A stretch of 64,000 bases of DNA, from positions 310,001 through 374,000 of the forward strand of contig JAUXOK010000028.1 of the NCBI GenBank assembly GCA_030682255.1. Reading direction: 5' to 3'. Positions 62,344-64,000 of the stretch are shown here, in pieces. Numbering within the stretch: the stretch's first letter is position 1; each line of letters starts with the position of its first letter. A program made the translations under genes and the position numbers. The DNA is from Bacteroidota bacterium. GTDB lineage: Bacteria; Bacteroidota; Bacteroidia; NS11-12g; UBA955. The notes under the pieces were generated by a model that searched no databases, was not told where the DNA came from, and worked only from the letters and a program-made list of their open reading frames with translations.

Positions 62344-62351
62344 CAAAGGTA
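62344..62351 (-). promoter_or_regulatory. -7 box TACCTTTG of prfC
   Basis: An exact TAnnTTTG match, 4 nt (CAAT) before the GTG start at 62339. Confidence 0.65.
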
Positions 62352-62465
62352 TTCTGATTTTTGAGATGTAAAAAATAATTTAATTTGTCTATAATTCATT
62401 TATCAACCAATCTTTATTTGATTAAATATTTATAAAATTTGAGTAGTAAATACTAAAACATTGTT

Positions 62466-62473
62466 TAAATTTG
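62466..62473 (+). promoter_or_regulatory. -7 box TAAATTTG of the cyclase gene
   Basis: An exact TAnnTTTG match 23 nt before the ATG at 62497; an upstream TTTG at 62438 is 24 bp away, slightly long. Confidence 0.5.
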
Positions 62474-62496
62474 CCCAAACTAAAAAAAACAATTGA

Positions 62497-63996
62497 ATGA
62501 ATTTTAATTTTTTAATTTTTATTGCTCTTTTAATTCCTAACTTAAAGGTATTAGGCTCCAACCATACCGTAATAAAAGACTACAAAGAATTATATAACCT
62601 AAACGATACTAATAAAGTAAATGATTTGTTGGCTGAATCTAAAAGATTAGAAGATGACAAACAGATTGACAATGCCATTACAACGGGATTACAAGCACTC
62701 AATATTGCTGAAAAAATCAACAATAATTATATTAAATACAAAACATACAAAAATCTAGAAAACCTTTATAACAAAGCAGGAAAAATTGTATTATATAATA
62801 AATACAAAGTTAGGGCAGCATTAATCAAACCTAAAATTGAAACTGAGAACCAACCGTCAAAACAATCTCAAGATAATGCATTAAAAATTCAACAAGAAAT
62901 ATTAGAAAAAGAACAGCTTGAACTTAAGAAAAAGGTTGAAGAAATTGAAAGACTAAATAAAGACAAATCAATAAGTAAAGAGGAATTAGAAAAAAGAAAA
63001 CTAGAAATTTACAAAAAACAATTAGAGATAGATGAAACAAAAAAAACAATCAGTTCTCAAGCATTAAGAATTAATGAAACAACAAGTTTATTACAACTTA
63101 CACAACAAGAACTTGAAAATCAAAAACTAAGTGCGAAGATTTTTGAAGACTCTTTACAAATTGTTAAGAAAAACGAACTTTTATTAAAAAATGAAGCTGA
63201 AAAACAAACCCTTATCAACTATCTTCTTGTTTTAGGATTAAGTGGTTTGTTTATTATTTTGGCTTCAGTATTTAGATTATATCGAATTAAGAAAAGAACT
63301 CAAGAATTATTGTTAGAAAAAAACAATGAAATCGAAGAAGAAAAGAAAAGAAGTGATGATTTGTTGTTAAATATATTACCTATTGAAGTTGCACATGAAC
63401 TTAAAGCAAATGGCAAATCAGAACCAAGATACTTTAATAATGCTACCGTGATGTTCACAGATTTCAAAGATTTTACAATTGTGTCTGAAAAAATAACATC
63501 CAAAGAACTTGTAGAAGAAATAGATTATTTATTCAGAGTGTTTGATATGATTATAGAAAACAATAATCTTGAAAAAATAAAAACCATTGGAGATGCTTAC
63601 TTATGTGCTAGTGGATTACCTGACCCCGACTCTCACAACCCATTAAATGTTGTTAAAGCAGCCCATCAAATTGTTGAATTTATTGAATCTTATGTTATAA
63701 ATAGAAAAGAAGAAAACAGACCTTTTTTCAACATTAGAATTGGTATTAACTCTGGCCCATTAGTAGCAGGAATTGTAGGCGCCAAAAAATTCGCCTATGA
63801 TATTTGGGGAGATACCGTTAATATTGCAGCTAGAATGGAACAAAATTCTGAACCCGGTAAGATAAATATTTCTGGAAGCACTTATGATTTGATAAAAAAT
63901 CAAGCCTCGTGTTTGTACAGAGGCAAAATATCCGCTAAAAACAAGGGGGAAATTGACATGTATTATTTTGATAAATTTACTGAAATACAGAATTAA
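62497..63996 (+). CDS. Membrane-bound class III adenylate cyclase
   Basis: A 499-residue protein. A signal-like N-terminus (residues about 3-20) leads to a TPR-like helical part, a long coiled coil (about residues 110-235, rich in Glu, Lys and Gln), a membrane helix at about 245-263 and a C-terminal cyclase domain. Metal-binding Asp residues lie in FTDFKDF and IGDAYLC. The adenine-recognising Lys (EKIKTIG) and Asp (AYDIWGD) favour ATP over GTP as substrate. NIAARM is also present. The soluble N-terminal part is probably periplasmic and senses a signal. Confidence 0.88.
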   Translation: MNFNFLIFIALLIPNLKVLGSNHTVIKDYKELYNLNDTNKVNDLLAESKRLEDDKQIDNAITTGLQALNIAEKINNNYIKYKTYKNLENLYNKAGKIVLYNKYKVRAALIKPKIETENQPSKQSQDNALKIQQEILEKEQLELKKKVEEIERLNKDKSISKEELEKRKLEIYKKQLEIDETKKTISSQALRINETTSLLQLTQQELENQKLSAKIFEDSLQIVKKNELLLKNEAEKQTLINYLLVLGLSGLFIILASVFRLYRIKKRTQELLLEKNNEIEEEKKRSDDLLLNILPIEVAHELKANGKSEPRYFNNATVMFTDFKDFTIVSEKITSKELVEEIDYLFRVFDMIIENNNLEKIKTIGDAYLCASGLPDPDSHNPLNVVKAAHQIVEFIESYVINRKEENRPFFNIRIGINSGPLVAGIVGAKKFAYDIWGDTVNIAARMEQNSEPGKINISGSTYDLIKNQASCLYRGKISAKNKGEIDMYYFDKFTEIQN

Positions 63997-64000
63997 ATTA

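Noticed and set aside
62340-62399. Extended start of prfC at the upstream ATG
   Set aside because: The 20 extra residues are not part of RF3, and the -7 box lies inside this stretch, 4 nt before the GTG.

Overview
The window is AT-rich chromosomal DNA from a member of the Bacteroidota. The signs are: many exact copies of the phylum's -7 promoter motif TAnnTTTG (several with a TTTG box about 18 bp upstream), an Na+-NQR subunit F, bacillithiol deacetylase BshB1, DUF4294 and DUF1653 proteins, a long Bacteroidota-type Lgt, a FucP-type sugar transporter, and a CarB and EF-P of the Bacteroidota kind. The EF-P loop (HRTPGNLRAF) recalls Chitinophagales/Sphingobacteria-like lineages more than Flavobacteriaceae; that placement is inference. 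No transposase, integrase, rRNA operon or CRISPR array was seen. One tRNA gene (His, GTG) is present.

Layout. 1-7.7 kb: the end of nqrF, then a leftward run with an LEA14-like protein, bshB1, DUF4294, lgt, mtaB, a mannose-1-phosphate guanylyltransferase and a KdsD-like isomerase. 7.8-13.3 kb: recQ, an ECF sigma factor with no ATG start, DUF1653, a sugar transporter and a lipoprotein. 13.4-17.6 kb: small lipoprotein and oxidoreductase genes, a bifunctional nuclease, etfAB, a TPR protein and a thioesterase. 17.7-23.8 kb: tRNA-His, a glycosyltransferase, a GNAT-like protein, an SDR, a fatty acid desaturase and a polyprenyl synthase. 23.8-39.0 kb: mostly leftward housekeeping genes (rnr, dprA, FAH family, sugar-phosphate isomerase, rRNA methyltransferase, tail-specific protease, M49-like and M20 peptidases, cmk, cysteine desulfurase, agmatinase, efp).

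39.0-41.1 kb is the accessory island and the most interesting part. A complete promoter drives a 39-codon relic of a Dam-type (DpnM-like) adenine methyltransferase. Directly behind it lie an intact homologue of the methyl-dependent endonuclease DpnI (dpnC) and its partner dpnD. This looks like a DpnII-type cassette replaced by a DpnI-type cassette, as at the alternative cassette locus of Streptococcus pneumoniae, and DpnI cannot coexist with active Dam. CCCG-rich hairpin repeats flank the island on both sides, and an isolated promoter-plus-hairpin unit that may encode a small RNA lies beside it.

41.1-47.9 kb: small membrane proteins, a type II NADH dehydrogenase, a triple-PAS histidine kinase, and two diverged copies of an unknown cysteine-containing protein of about 90 residues. 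Both copies have a GTACAT-type palindrome at the same distance upstream of the -7 box. 48.0-64.0 kb: htpG, trxA, a serine hydrolase, carB, a cation efflux transporter, two related membrane proteins, a four-helix copper-binding protein, a GT-C type membrane protein, prfC and a membrane-bound adenylate cyclase.

A recurring feature is a TAnnTTTG box followed by exactly 4 nt and then the start codon (genes starting at 10075, 20276, 33878, 41128 and 62339). This points to leaderless transcripts and helps decide several non-ATG starts.
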